Program-made: the position numbers and the translations under genes
The notes under the pieces: model-generated
What the model was told of the DNA's origin: nothing
The model's database searches: none
Seen by the model: only the letters and a program-made list of their open reading frames with translations
Shown: one piece after another, positions 8,217 to 16,027 of the stretch
How positions within the stretch are numbered: the stretch's first letter is position 1
Layout: each line of letters starts with the position of its first letter
Origin: Candidatus Pacebacteria bacterium UBA1364
GTDB taxonomy: Bacteria > Patescibacteriota > Microgenomatia > UBA1400 > PJMF01
Assembly: GCA_002306345.1 (NCBI GenBank)
Contig: DBRQ01000002.1
Location: 104,975 to 123,864 of the forward strand
Direction: 5' to 3'
DNA: 18,890 nt

Positions 8217-8855
8217 ATGATTGATCAAGACAAAAATCATCCCAAAAGAAAAATCGAAGATTATTCTGAAGTCATGAAACATGAGCAAGTCACTGGCAAT
8301 TCGCTGAGAGCGTTTATTGCCAAACCCAGAAATATTAGTATTGATATTCAAGACAAAGATGAAAAAATTATTTTGGTTCTCAGACAACATCCAATTACCC
8401 AAGTTAAAGCGCTATTCATTTTAATTATTATGATTTTTTTAATGCCTTTACTCTTTAAATCGACTGGGTTTATAGATTTTCTGCCTACTCAATTTCTAAC
8501 TGCTTTTAACGTTTTTTGGTTCATGCTGTCATTTAGCTTAATTTTTAAGTCGTTTTTAATCTGGTTTTTTAACGTTTACATCATTACCGATGAAAGAATC
8601 ATTGACGTTGATTTTGCTTCAATGGTTTATCGCAACATTAGCAGTGCCAAGATTGAAAATATCGAAGATGTAACAGCGCGCACCACTGGTCCACTTGCCG
8701 CTGTTTTTGATTACGGCACCATACTTGTACAAACTGCTGGCGAAAAAGGCGAATTTGAATTTGAACACGTGCCACAACCAGCTAAAATCACTAAATTACT
8801 GAACGAATTAATTTTGGAAGAGGAAAGAGAAAAAATAGAAAATAGAGCTAATTAA
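8217..8855 (+). CDS. Two-helix membrane protein with bacterial PH domain (bPH_2 / YdbS-like)
   Basis: The 212-residue protein has a polar N-terminus (about 50 residues), two membrane helices (about 64-81 and 93-116) and then a cytoplasmic PH-like domain to about residue 197. That domain includes the typical YIITDERIIDVDF strand-turn and the segment VFDYGTILVQTAG. A charged helix ends the protein. Bacterial PH proteins of this kind are widespread; their molecular role is mostly unknown and may involve binding proteins or lipids at the membrane. The frame also allows ATG 8184 (223 residues), but that start lies upstream of a TGATATAAT promoter element. ATG 8217 has GAGGT 10 nt ahead, so it is preferred with moderate certainty. 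A 78-aa membrane protein follows 9 bp later. Confidence 0.8.
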   Translation: MIDQDKNHPKRKIEDYSEVMKHEQVTGNSLRAFIAKPRNISIDIQDKDEKIILVLRQHPITQVKALFILIIMIFLMPLLFKSTGFIDFLPTQFLTAFNVFWFMLSFSLIFKSFLIWFFNVYIITDERIIDVDFASMVYRNISSAKIENIEDVTARTTGPLAAVFDYGTILVQTAGEKGEFEFEHVPQPAKITKLLNELILEEEREKIENRAN

Positions 8856-8864
8856 GGGAAATTT

Positions 8865-9101
8865 ATGATTGAGGGTTTGCAAATATTTGGCGAGTATCAA
8901 AATCTTCTCCCAACGCTACTGAAAATTGTTTTTGTTGTTGGTGCAATTTTCTATTTAATTTACACTTTTGTGGTTTTTCGTCAGGTACAGGTAATGAAAA
9001 AAACTTTGATTACCAGTTTTTCCTCAATCATCAGCCTACTGGGTCTTATTAATTTGCTATTAGCAGTGGTTTTATTGGTGAGTTTTTTACTATTTTTGTA
9101 A
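8865..9101 (+). CDS. Small two-helix membrane protein (DUF5657-like), function unknown
   Basis: The 78-residue protein has hydrophobic helices at about 16-37 and 53-78, joined by the short basic loop FRQVQVMKKTLIT. This layout, with an FRQV-M-KTL loop, resembles small uncharacterised membrane proteins common in CPR genomes (DUF5657-type); the family name is from memory and unconfirmed. AGGGA lies about 6 nt before the ATG. It starts 9 bp after the PH-domain gene, so the two are almost certainly co-transcribed and may form a complex. Confidence 0.7.
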   Translation: MIEGLQIFGEYQNLLPTLLKIVFVVGAIFYLIYTFVVFRQVQVMKKTLITSFSSIISLLGLINLLLAVVLLVSFLLFL

Positions 9102-9120
9102 ATCTCTATGAATTTTGAAA

Positions 9121-9819
9121 CTATGGTAAAGCAGTCAAAATAAAAGAATTAACATCCAAAGCTGGATAATTTTCTCCCAACCACTTCCAAAATTCGGCTT
9201 CTTTGTCCAAAACAATAAATACATTAAATTTATCTTCGCTGTAAGAAAAATCTATCTCAAAATTAGCCGTGGTTACTGGGCATTTGGATTTTAAAGTAGC
9301 AAATTGTTTGGCTTTTTCTATTGTCTCTGGAGTAGATGCATCTTCAATCACAATGGGCAAAACTTTGAGAGTGGCAGCATTTTCGCCTGTTATTAAAATA
9401 TTAATTGTTGGAGTAGGTAAAGCAACGGGGCTTTGGTTAATAGTAGGTGTAGGAGAAGCAACTGCAGACAAAGTATCAGAATGAACAATATCTGTTGATG
9501 TAGAAACATCCGTTGTAGTTATAGAAGTCGAAGAATTTAAATCAGCTTGTTGTGACTCAGTGTGTGCAAGTTCATCTTCTTGATCTACATTTTCAAGCAA
9601 TTGTCCTAAAAACGAAGTTTGTGAAGAAGATTCTTGTGTCATATCTTGGTCAGCATTAATATCTTGAGTGGCAAACTCTTGATTATTTAATCGGGATTGT
9701 TGATTTTTAGACACAAAATAAATGGCAAACAACCCAAAAACAACAATTGTCAACACAGTTATAAATACTGCTTTTTTATGTTGTTTAAATGCTGTTAAAA
9801 ATAAGTTGATTTTGTTCAT
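9121..9819 (-). CDS. Single-pass membrane protein with disordered linker, function unknown
   Basis: The 232-residue protein has a short basic N-terminus, a membrane helix at about 16-35 and a long Ser/Thr/Gln/Asp-rich linker (about 38-140) with repeated SPTPTIN and LPTPTIN units. A compact C-terminal domain (about 145-232) contains FEIDFSYSEDKFNVFIVLDKE and EFWKWLGENYP. It is probably exposed outside the cell, with the folded domain on a flexible stalk. The gene begins 13 bp after the cysteine-peptidase gene and is probably its operon partner. I do not recognise the C-terminal domain. It converges with the plus-strand small membrane protein, with 19 bp between the stops. Confidence 0.75.
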   Translation of the reverse strand: MNKINLFLTAFKQHKKAVFITVLTIVVFGLFAIYFVSKNQQSRLNNQEFATQDINADQDMTQESSSQTSFLGQLLENVDQEDELAHTESQQADLNSSTSITTTDVSTSTDIVHSDTLSAVASPTPTINQSPVALPTPTINILITGENAATLKVLPIVIEDASTPETIEKAKQFATLKSKCPVTTANFEIDFSYSEDKFNVFIVLDKEAEFWKWLGENYPALDVNSFILTALP

Positions 9820-9832
9820 TGTTACTTTGATG

Positions 9833-11221
9833 TTAAATTTTTTTAGCCAAAATTAGATTTGTTGGGGTGATTGCTGCGTCATTACCCACACTACCGGATG
9901 CGTCAAAAATATATTTTTTCAATTCTCCTCCGTTAGAATCAATAACACTAATTGCGCCAGTAGCTACGTCAACATCTTCTAATACTGCCCAATGTCCACC
10001 CACATCACCAAAATTTCCACCAATCATAATTTCCCAACCCCCATTCTGGTAATTTTCAAGACCTTCCAACACTTCTGTGTAATCATTATAAATATTAGCA
10101 TTTCTGACCTCTGCTTCCAAAGCACCTGTACCATTGACTCCCGCACTAGTGCGATAACCTAATTTTTCTAAAGCACTGACATTAGCTGCCACACTAGTGC
10201 CACGTTCAGTAATGCCTGTTGAACTTCCAATTGTATAAAGTTTTAAAACTTCAGTGGGCAATTGACCAACAATATTAGCTACTGAAACCACTCCACAACC
10301 CACATTGCCAAATGTTTTTCCCTCGATTGGAATGCTACTCCATCTAGGATCTAATTGGTTGTAATATGTGCTAATTTTATTGGGAATTCTACCTAAAGTG
10401 GTAGGTGTCACACTTGTTATTGGTGAAATTACCGGAGTTACAGTTTCTGTAATGGTAGAGATTTCTAAATCATTCTCAGCCAAATATGCCTGCACTTCGG
10501 CAATCGGTGCAAAAGTTGGATAAGAATAATCTCCAATCGTTGCGGGTGGCACCACCACGTGTGTCCCTCCTGGCAGAACTTCCCAATATACGTAGCAGAC
10601 ATCATTAAACCATCTACCACTGCCTGCACAAGCTGATTCAGTTTCTGGGCGATTTAACACAGAAGCAACCGGTGATGAAACCAGAGTAGGAGTAATTGTT
10701 GGTATCACTTCTTGACCTACATTTGTACTATTTGCTGCTAAATATTGGTTGACCGTGGCAATCGGTACAAAAGTTGGATAAGAATAATTTCCAATCGTTG
10801 CAGGTGGCACCACCACGTGTGTCCCCCCTGGCAGAGCCTCCCAATATAAATAGCAGGTATCGTTAAACCATCTACCACTGCCTGCACAAGCTGATTCAGT
10901 TTCTGGGCGCAGCGTAGGCGTTACTGAGACATTTTGGGCATAAGGATCATTACTGTCGTTAATACTAGCTTGTTGCCTCGTATCCTGATTTTGCTGCATC
11001 AGCGTGTAACTGGCAAAAACGCCAACGACTAAAAATAAAGCCGCCAACACACTAGTCACTGGCACATTGGCTTTTTTAATATTAGTTAGAGTGGTTTGTA
11101 GATTAGTTTTAAAACTGCTGATTGTGTCATTGGAAAAAATACGCCAAGGTTTACGCAAAAAATTATTTTTTCTGGCAATGTCTCTGTATCGAGCTGGTAG
11201 AAAATCTCTGGGATCGTCCAT
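9833..11221 (-). CDS. Anchored C39-like cysteine peptidase with duplicated cassette
   Basis: The 462-residue protein has a cytoplasmic N-terminus (1-54) and a membrane helix at about 55-76. Two near-identical cassettes at 105-162 and 191-248 are each followed by a Thr/Pro/Val-rich linker. A Peptidase_C39_2-type domain spans about 283-460. Its catalytic cysteine is probably C309 (FGNVGCGVVSVANI), the histidine H410 (GGHWAVLEDVD) and the aspartate D428 (VIDSNGG). It starts with the usual YYNQLDPRW. Such domains cleave or bind peptides outside the cell, often in cell-wall or peptide-export settings. No ABC transporter is fused, unlike bacteriocin exporters. Each cassette carries two cysteines (C112/C123 and C198/C209) and a GGTHVVVPP loop. 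The anchored 232-aa protein follows 13 bp downstream. Confidence 0.85.
   Translation of the reverse strand: MDDPRDFLPARYRDIARKNNFLRKPWRIFSNDTISSFKTNLQTTLTNIKKANVPVTSVLAALFLVVGVFASYTLMQQNQDTRQQASINDSNDPYAQNVSVTPTLRPETESACAGSGRWFNDTCYLYWEALPGGTHVVVPPATIGNYSYPTFVPIATVNQYLAANSTNVGQEVIPTITPTLVSSPVASVLNRPETESACAGSGRWFNDVCYVYWEVLPGGTHVVVPPATIGDYSYPTFAPIAEVQAYLAENDLEISTITETVTPVISPITSVTPTTLGRIPNKISTYYNQLDPRWSSIPIEGKTFGNVGCGVVSVANIVGQLPTEVLKLYTIGSSTGITERGTSVAANVSALEKLGYRTSAGVNGTGALEAEVRNANIYNDYTEVLEGLENYQNGGWEIMIGGNFGDVGGHWAVLEDVDVATGAISVIDSNGGELKKYIFDASGSVGNDAAITPTNLILAKKI
10481..10651 (-). repeat. Cassette copy 2 of the peptidase duplication
   Basis: This DNA encodes residues 191-247, which are about 86% identical to residues 105-161 encoded at 10739-10909. 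The period is 258 bp. The copies share the paired cysteines and the loop GGTHVVVPP. Confidence 0.9.
10739..10909 (-). repeat. Cassette copy 1 of the peptidase duplication
   Basis: This encodes residues 105-161, starting RPETESACAGSGRWFND. It differs from copy 2 at eight scattered residues over 58 aligned, so the duplication is recent or maintained by selection or gene conversion. Confidence 0.9.
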
Positions 11222-11232
11222 AAAAAAACAAG

Positions 11233-11246
11233 AACACTTAAGTGTT
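11233..11246. promoter_or_regulatory. 14-bp perfect palindrome at the peptidase promoter (possible operator)
   Basis: AACACTTAAGTGTT is perfectly symmetric and lies between the putative -10 box at 11255-11250 and the ATG at 11221, close to the expected start site. It could be a repressor operator or a short 5' hairpin. No regulator is identified. Confidence 0.35.
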
Positions 11247-11249
11247 TAA

Positions 11250-11279
11250 AGTGTAGCTTATCTTGATCTCTATTTGCAA
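11250..11279 (-). promoter_or_regulatory. Putative promoter of the cysteine-peptidase gene
   Basis: On the minus strand TTGCAA (11279-11274) and TACACT (11255-11250) are 18 bp apart. They lie between the rRNA terminator and the peptidase gene, so this gene pair has its own transcription start. Confidence 0.4.
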
Positions 11280-11304
11280 GAAGAATAGACAAGAAAAAAC
11301 GATG

Positions 11305-11330
11305 AAAAAAGGCAAAAATCCAAAATTGCC
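11305..11330 (-). terminator. Intrinsic terminator of the rRNA operon
   Basis: On the minus strand GGCAA and TTGCC form a 5-bp stem (11330-11311), followed at once by six T (11310-11305). It lies just downstream of the 5S processing stem and ahead of the peptidase promoter. Confidence 0.6.
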
Positions 11331-11334
11331 ACAA

Positions 11335-11352
11335 AAAAACGCTTTATTCTGG
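11335..11352. repeat. 3' arm of the 18-bp stem flanking 5S rRNA
   Basis: This is an exact 18-base reverse complement of 11458-11475. The two arms enclose the 5S rRNA and extend its helix I, so they form a precursor stem of the kind cut by RNase III or RNase M5-like enzymes. Confidence 0.8.
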
Positions 11353-11463
11353 CCTCGACCTATCTTTGCGGGAGGAAACCTCCAACTATTGTCAGCGCTG
11401 AGACGTTTCAAGACTCTGTTCGGGATGGGAAGAGTTGGTGCCATCTCGCTCTAGAGACCAGAA
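11347..11463 (-). rRNA. rrf: 5S ribosomal RNA
   Basis: The minus strand reads TCTGGTCTC, then GATGGCACCAACTC, CCCATCCCGAACAGAG and TTGAAACGTC, and ends GGTCGAGGCCAGA. These match the conserved loops of bacterial 5S rRNA (CCCATxCCGAAC and GAAAC), and helix I pairs TTCTGG with CCAGAA. It is the last gene of the rRNA unit, about 160 nt after the 23S 3' end. End positions are within a few bases. Confidence 0.92.
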
Positions 11464-11475
11464 TAAAGCGTTTTT
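11458..11475. repeat. 5' arm of the 18-bp stem flanking 5S rRNA
   Basis: This arm pairs perfectly with 11335-11352. On the minus strand it starts with AAAAACGC and runs directly into the 5S 5' end. Confidence 0.8.
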
Positions 11476-11492
11476 ATACACGTGTTTATGTT

Positions 11493-11522
11493 AAAAAAAG
11501 CGACAATTTTTAATTTGTTCGC
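11493..11522 (-). terminator. Terminator-like hairpin between 23S and 5S
   Basis: On the minus strand GCGA-CAA...TTG-TCGC forms a bulged stem of about 9 bp (11522-11500), followed by seven T (11499-11493). This would stop transcription in the 23S-5S spacer unless overcome by antitermination, or it may act only as a pause or processing hairpin. Confidence 0.4.
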
Positions 11523-11562
11523 TAATAAGTGAAGCTAACTGTTTGCTACGAATGCAGCAAAG

Positions 11563-11595
11563 TTAGTAGTAAAAAAACAAATTTTTCACTACTAA
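11563..11595 (-). other. Strong spacer hairpin after 23S
   Basis: TTAGTAGT and ACTACTAA are perfect complements, and their flanking A and T runs extend the pairing to about 14 bp with one G-U. It lies just outside the 23S processing stem and is not followed by a T-tract on the minus strand. Confidence 0.5.
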
Positions 11596-11597
11596 CC

Positions 11598-11610
11598 TAC
11601 TCAATATGAC
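11598..11610. repeat. 3' arm of the 23S processing stem
   Basis: TACTCAATATGAC on the plus strand is the exact reverse complement of 15522-15534. The two arms bracket the 23S gene and form the base of its precursor stalk. Confidence 0.7.
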
Positions 11611-11907
11611 CTTTGAAAGAACTGATAATATTTTGTTCAATCGACACTTAGTACTGCTAGGCTAAACATGTCGCCATGCTTACACCGGCAGCCTATCAAC
11701 GTGGTAATCTTCCACGGGTCTTATGGAGAAAGTTAATCTTGAGCATGGTTTCCCGCTTAGATGCTTTCAGCGGTTATCCAAAAGAAATGTAGCTACCCTG
11801 CGGTGCGCTTGACAGCAACAACAGGAACACTAGGGATTTCCTCATTCGGGTCCTCTCGTACTACGAACGAATTCTCTCAACTTTCTAACGCTAACATCGG
11901 ATAGAGG

Positions 11908-11947
<40 letters not shown>

Positions 11948-12004
11948 GCTTTAATTGGCGAACAGACAAACCCTTGGGAGCTTCTTCACCCCCAGGATGC
12001 GATG

Positions 12005-12901
12005 CACATAAATCTCATATTTCTATGAGTGTAGACTATATCTTCACCCTACTTTCATTGCAATGTAGGGGTCCGGCGTATTATGGAAATATAGATATTT
12101 TCCATCTCGCTTTTTAGATTGATTTAGCAAGCTAAAAAGCTCAGTCGTTACGGGGTCAAAGCAATTTGTATTGCATACAAGCGAGCACATAAGGCTTTAT
12201 GATCTGCATAAAATGTTCTTTATTGCTAGATGGAATATGCAAACGTGCATACCCATGCGCAAAATGAACATTTGTCGTCAGTTCAAAATTTTGCTTAAGT
12301 GCATCTTGTAACAATTGCTGTTCTGCATTGGTAAAAGATGAAGTACATAAATACGCTCCTGATTTATCAGTGCGTAGATAGCCATCATCCATGTACCAAA
12401 TTGCTAAAGTGAGTGGATGTTTTAAAAAAGAAATGATATTACTTGGCACAATTTTATGCTGATTTTGATAAAACAAAGTTTTATATTGATCAAAAATTGG
12501 CAAACTTAAAGTGGCAAAACGCCAACGTTTAGTTTGATGTCGATCTATTCCAGAGTGTAAAACTGCTAGAGGAGATCTACCAACAAGAGGTTGAAGTTTT
12601 TGGTATAACCAAAAAACATATTCCTTTTGTTTGTCTGTTTGTTCGATTTTTAAACGAACGTGCAAACCATTTTTTTCTAGACATCCATCACCAAGAACCT
12701 TACCAACAATGATTGCTTGTTGTTGATAAGACAAAATTGCTCGACTTCCCACGGTATTGCCATATCTACCCATATCTCACTAGATTATCATAATAATAAC
12801 CCGAAGAAAAGAAGAAGGTAGATGAAGGGTTCACCGTTATAAGCCAGATGTTTTTGCTCAAGAATTACTTCTTGAGTGACCCAAGCCCATTCATAGGGCT
12901 A
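12005..12901 (-). other. Group I self-splicing intron in 23S domain V
   Basis: Splitting the 23S sequence as ...GATGTCGGCT|intron|CATCGCATCCTGG... restores the normal rRNA, with the 5' exon ending in U and the intron ending in G, as group I rules require. Core elements on the minus strand are: P1 AGCCC/GGGCT just after the splice site; P2, an 8-bp hairpin at 12876-12857; P3 GGCTTA (12845-12840) with TGAGCT (12143-12138); P4 ACGGT (12837-12833) with ACCGT (12755-12751); P5 ATCTACC (12823-12817) with GGTAGAT (12770-12764); the R segment AACGACTGAGC (12149-12139) and S segment GAAGATATAGTC (12045-12034) forming P7; P8 near 12137-12112; and P9 with a GAAA loop (12029-12014). The site corresponds to E. 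coli about U2511/C2512 (numbering from memory). The subgroup is not assigned. Confidence 0.88.
12156..12773 (-). CDS. Intron-encoded LAGLIDADG homing endonuclease
   Basis: The 205-residue protein carries two LAGLIDADG motifs, AIIVGKVLGDGCLEK (20-34) and LAIWYMDDGYLRTD (123-136), with catalytic acids probably D29 and D129 or D130. It therefore fits the two-motif monomer type (LAGLIDADG_2-like). Such enzymes cut the intronless 23S gene at the exon junction so that repair copies the intron in. The N-terminus MGRYGNTVGSRAIL is typical of intron ORFs that overlap the intron core: the first codons encode the 3' strands of P5 and P4 and then P6. The stop TGA (12158-12156) lies in the returning P6 strand. 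The frame is intact, so the element may still be mobile. Translation would have to occur from the unspliced or excised rRNA, and only a weak GTGAG precedes the ATG. Confidence 0.93.
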   Translation of the reverse strand: MGRYGNTVGSRAILSYQQQAIIVGKVLGDGCLEKNGLHVRLKIEQTDKQKEYVFWLYQKLQPLVGRSPLAVLHSGIDRHQTKRWRFATLSLPIFDQYKTLFYQNQHKIVPSNIISFLKHPLTLAIWYMDDGYLRTDKSGAYLCTSSFTNAEQQLLQDALKQNFELTTNVHFAHGYARLHIPSSNKEHFMQIIKPYVLACMQYKLL

Positions 12902-15521
12902 AGCCGACATCGAGGTAGCAAACCACGCCGACGCTAGGGACGCTTAGGCGTGATAACTCTGTTATCCCCAGAGTAGCTTTTATCCGATAAGCCCGGCACC
13001 TTCCACAAAGTGCACGAGGATCACTATAACCTGCTTTCGCATCTGCTCGGCCTGTATGCCTCACAGTTAAGCACTCATATGCTATTGCACGTACAGCTTG
13101 ATTTCCATCCAAGCTAAGAGTACCATTGCGCGCTTGCGTTACACTTTAGCAAGCAACCTCCCCAGTTAAACTACCCGCCAGACAGTGTCCTTGTTCAAGT
13201 TTGCATTGAACCTAAGTAAGGTCTTACATATAAAACGAGTGGTATTTCACTGTTGTTCCATCACTAAATGAAGGAACTCCCACCTATCCTAAACAATTCC
13301 ATATATAAGACCAGTGCCAAGTTATAGTAAAGCTTCATGGGGTCTTTTTGTCCAGATGTTAGTAGGCCGCGTCTTCACGGCCATCTCAATTTCGCCGAGT
13401 AGTAGTTCAAGACAGTGTAAGGCTTGTTGTGCCATTCATGCACGTCACCAATTAAGTGACAAGGAACTTCGCTACCTTAGAACAGTTATAGTTACTGCTG
13501 CCGTTCACTGGGGCTTCGATTGAAAGCACTAACTTGCGTCAGCACTCTCGCAATTAACCTTCCAGCACCGGGCAGGTTTCAGCCCGTATACTTCCCCTTG
13601 CGGGTTTGCACGGACCTGTGTTTTTGGTAAACAGTCAACCTTACGTCTTTTGCTGTGCCTCTCTCAGGCTTTAACACCCAAAAGAGAAGGGCATCTCCCA
13701 AAGTTACGCCCAGCTATTTTGCCGAATTCCTTAAACTACTTTCTCTCGCTCTCCTTGGTCTACTCGACCTGTCCACCTGTGTCGGTTATCGGTACGATTT
13801 GATAAAAGGCTCCTTGCGAAGCTTTTCCAGGATAATGAAGTCAAGGCAATCAATGCTCCCGCAGGAACAAAGACTTATCACAGCTTGAATAAACGCCTTG
13901 GTGGATTTGCCTGCCAAGACTGTCTTACTGATTGAATGTCAAATTCACTTTGACACTGCCCCTATCCATCATCGTCCCTCCCCAAGTAAAATGTCTTTTA
14001 TCAAGGACTGGAATATTAACCAGTAATCCATCGGGTACCCTCCGTCTGAGACGGAGGCTCGCCTTAGGGTCGTCTAACCCGCACACGACGAACGTGGGTG
14101 CGGAAACCTTGGACATTCGGAGTCGAAGATTCTCACTTCAATGACGCTACTTATGCCAGCATTCTCACTTCTGATCACTCCAGCAGCTCCTCACGGGCTA
14201 CCTTCACAGTACACAGAACGCTCCCTTACCACTCATTCTAGTAAACTAGAACGAATCCTAAGCTTCGGTTAAACATTTGAGCCTCGTTAATTTTCGGCGC
14301 ATAAATTCTACGGCTAGTGAGCTGTTACGCTTTCTTTAAAGGGTGGCTGCTTCTGAGCCGACCTCCTAGGTGTCTTAGAATTTAAACTTCCTTTTCCACT
14401 AAATGTTTATTAGAGACCTTAGCTGTAGGTCCGGTTTGTTTTCCTTTTGCTCCTGGAACTTAGCTCCCAGGTGCTGAGTGCTGCGAAACACAAAATTGGT
14501 ATTCGAAGTTTGACTAGACGCCTACGGTTTCCCATAGGACGCCCGATCAGAGCCCTACCCCCAATTAAGCTTAACGCAACCCTATACCTAAATATATTTC
14601 AGGGAGAACCAGCTATCTCCGGGTTCGATTGGCATATTACCTCTAACCACAGTTCATCCGAGCATCTTGCAGCATACACCGGTGCGGACTTCCATCAGGC
14701 TTTCGCCTAATTTCATCCTGACCATGGTTAGCTCACTCCGGTTTCGGGTCATTTACTAGTTACAAAATCGCCCTATTCAGGCTCGCTTTCACTACGGCTC
14801 CGACACGAAAGTGTCTTAACCAAGCAACTAGCAAATACTCGCTGGCTCATTCTTCAATAGGCACGAGATCACCCTCATCGCTTGCACGAGGGGCTCTCTC
14901 TGGTTGTTAGCAGATGGTTTCAGGTACTATTTCACGGGGCCTTCCGCCCTTCTTTTCACCTTTCCCTCACGGTACTCGTTCACTATCGGTCTTGTTTGAT
15001 GTTTAGTCTTGGAGTGTGGTCACCCCAGCTTCGGAAGGGAGTTTGCCGTCTCCCAACTTACTCAGGAACATCCTATGTTTCTCTCGGTTTTCGCATACAC
15101 GGCTGTCACGTTCTTTGGCCAACTATTCCACGTTGTTCTACTAACCTTAAAAATACAATATTGGAGTCCTACAACCCCGAACAAAAGTTCGGTTTGGACT
15201 ATTCCCGTTTCGCTCGTCGCTTACTCAGGGAATCTCTGTGATTTCTTTTCCTGCGCTTACTTAGATATTTCAGTTCAGCACGTTCCCCTCCCTAAATAAA
15301 TTTAGGAATCCCTACCATTGCTGATAGGGGGGTTTCCCCATTCGGACACCGTCGGATCATAGCTTTTTGGGAGCTCCCCGACGACTTTCGCACCCTAGGC
15401 GTCCTTCTTCGGTCAAACAAGCCAAGGCATTCACCTTCTGCTTTAATTTACAAAATATCGAGTTTATTACAACATTCTAATCGCAATAAACTCTTTTATC
15501 ATTGAAATGTTCTCTTACTCA

Positions 15522-15534
15522 GTCATATTGAGTA
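15522..15534. repeat. 5' arm of the 23S processing stem
   Basis: This is the exact complement of 11598-11610. Weaker pairing continues inward (GAGAAC with GTTCTTT), so the stalk is probably longer than 13 bp. Confidence 0.7.
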
Positions 15535-15580
15535 ACAGTTAGTTTGTAGCCCAATAAATTAGACTACAAATTTTCTTCAC

Positions 15581-15593
15581 TTATTAAAGAACA
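15581..15593 (-). promoter_or_regulatory. Second boxA-like antitermination site, before 23S
   Basis: TGTTCTTTAATAA on the minus strand is close to the rRNA boxA consensus TGCTCTTTAACA. It lies between tRNA-Ala and 23S, the position of the spacer boxA in many rRNA operons. It would bind NusB-S10 and reduce premature termination over the 23S. Confidence 0.5.
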
Positions 15594-15739
15594 AAGCTGC
15601 GTTTTTGAAGTTAAGCCTCAATCGCGCTTTCTAGCAATTTGCTAGTTATTAGCCTCTAGAAATCTCGTGTAAAGAAATCCAAAGTCTAATAAGCAGCAAA
15701 CAGCTATTTTTTACCATTGCTTATAATTTTAATACCTTG

Positions 15740-15813
15740 TGGACCCTAAGGGACTCGAACCCTTGGCCTCCACATTGCAAATGTGGCGCTCTAGCCAACT
15801 GAGCTAAGGGCCC
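15740..15813 (-). tRNA. tRNA-Ala (anticodon UGC)
   Basis: The minus strand folds as a full cloverleaf. The acceptor GGGCCCT pairs with AGGGTCC and includes the G3-U70 wobble that specifies alanine. The D arm is GCTC...GAGC, the anticodon stem-loop is CCACA-TTTGCAA-TGTGG (anticodon TGC), and the T arm contains GGTTCGAGTCC. CCA is not encoded; the discriminator is A. It is the first gene of the rRNA unit, in the spot usually held by the 16S-23S spacer tRNA. Confidence 0.96.
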
Positions 15814-15859
15814 TCATTTTGATTGCGTCTTAGTAAAGACCTTAACGTGCTTGTTCAAT

Positions 15860-15869
15860 TTAAAGAGCA
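15860..15869 (-). promoter_or_regulatory. Leader boxA antitermination site
   Basis: TGCTCTTTAA on the minus strand matches the first ten bases of the E. coli rRNA boxA (TGCTCTTTAACA). It lies about 125 nt downstream of the predicted start site and 46 nt before tRNA-Ala, as expected for NusB-S10-dependent antitermination. Confidence 0.6.
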
Positions 15870-15999
15870 AAAAAACAATATTATCTGTTTTTTTATATTT
15901 TTAACCTATTTGAAGGCTATTTTGAGACGGAGGGAATCCTAAAACGGATTGTCGCGTGATTTCTTTGTAAGCCTATCACCAAAAGCTTTAGAGTTCACA

Positions 16000-16027
16000 A
16001 TTATATATTTTCTAAAAGTGATTTCAA
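16000..16027 (-). promoter_or_regulatory. Promoter of the tRNA-Ala-23S-5S operon
   Basis: On the minus strand TTGAAA (16027-16022) and a perfect TATAAT (16005-16000) are 16 bp apart, followed by a leader of about 180 nt with boxA. This shows that the unit starts here, with no 16S upstream. Confidence 0.6.

Noticed and set aside
11238..11454. Short frames on both strands across 11238-11454
   Set aside because: They cover the 5S rRNA, its flanking stem and the terminator, which explain the sequence.
12891..15299. Several open frames of 60-119 codons on both strands across this stretch
   Set aside because: They lie inside 23S exon sequence that matches conserved rRNA segments, and their proteins have no recognisable composition or family signs.
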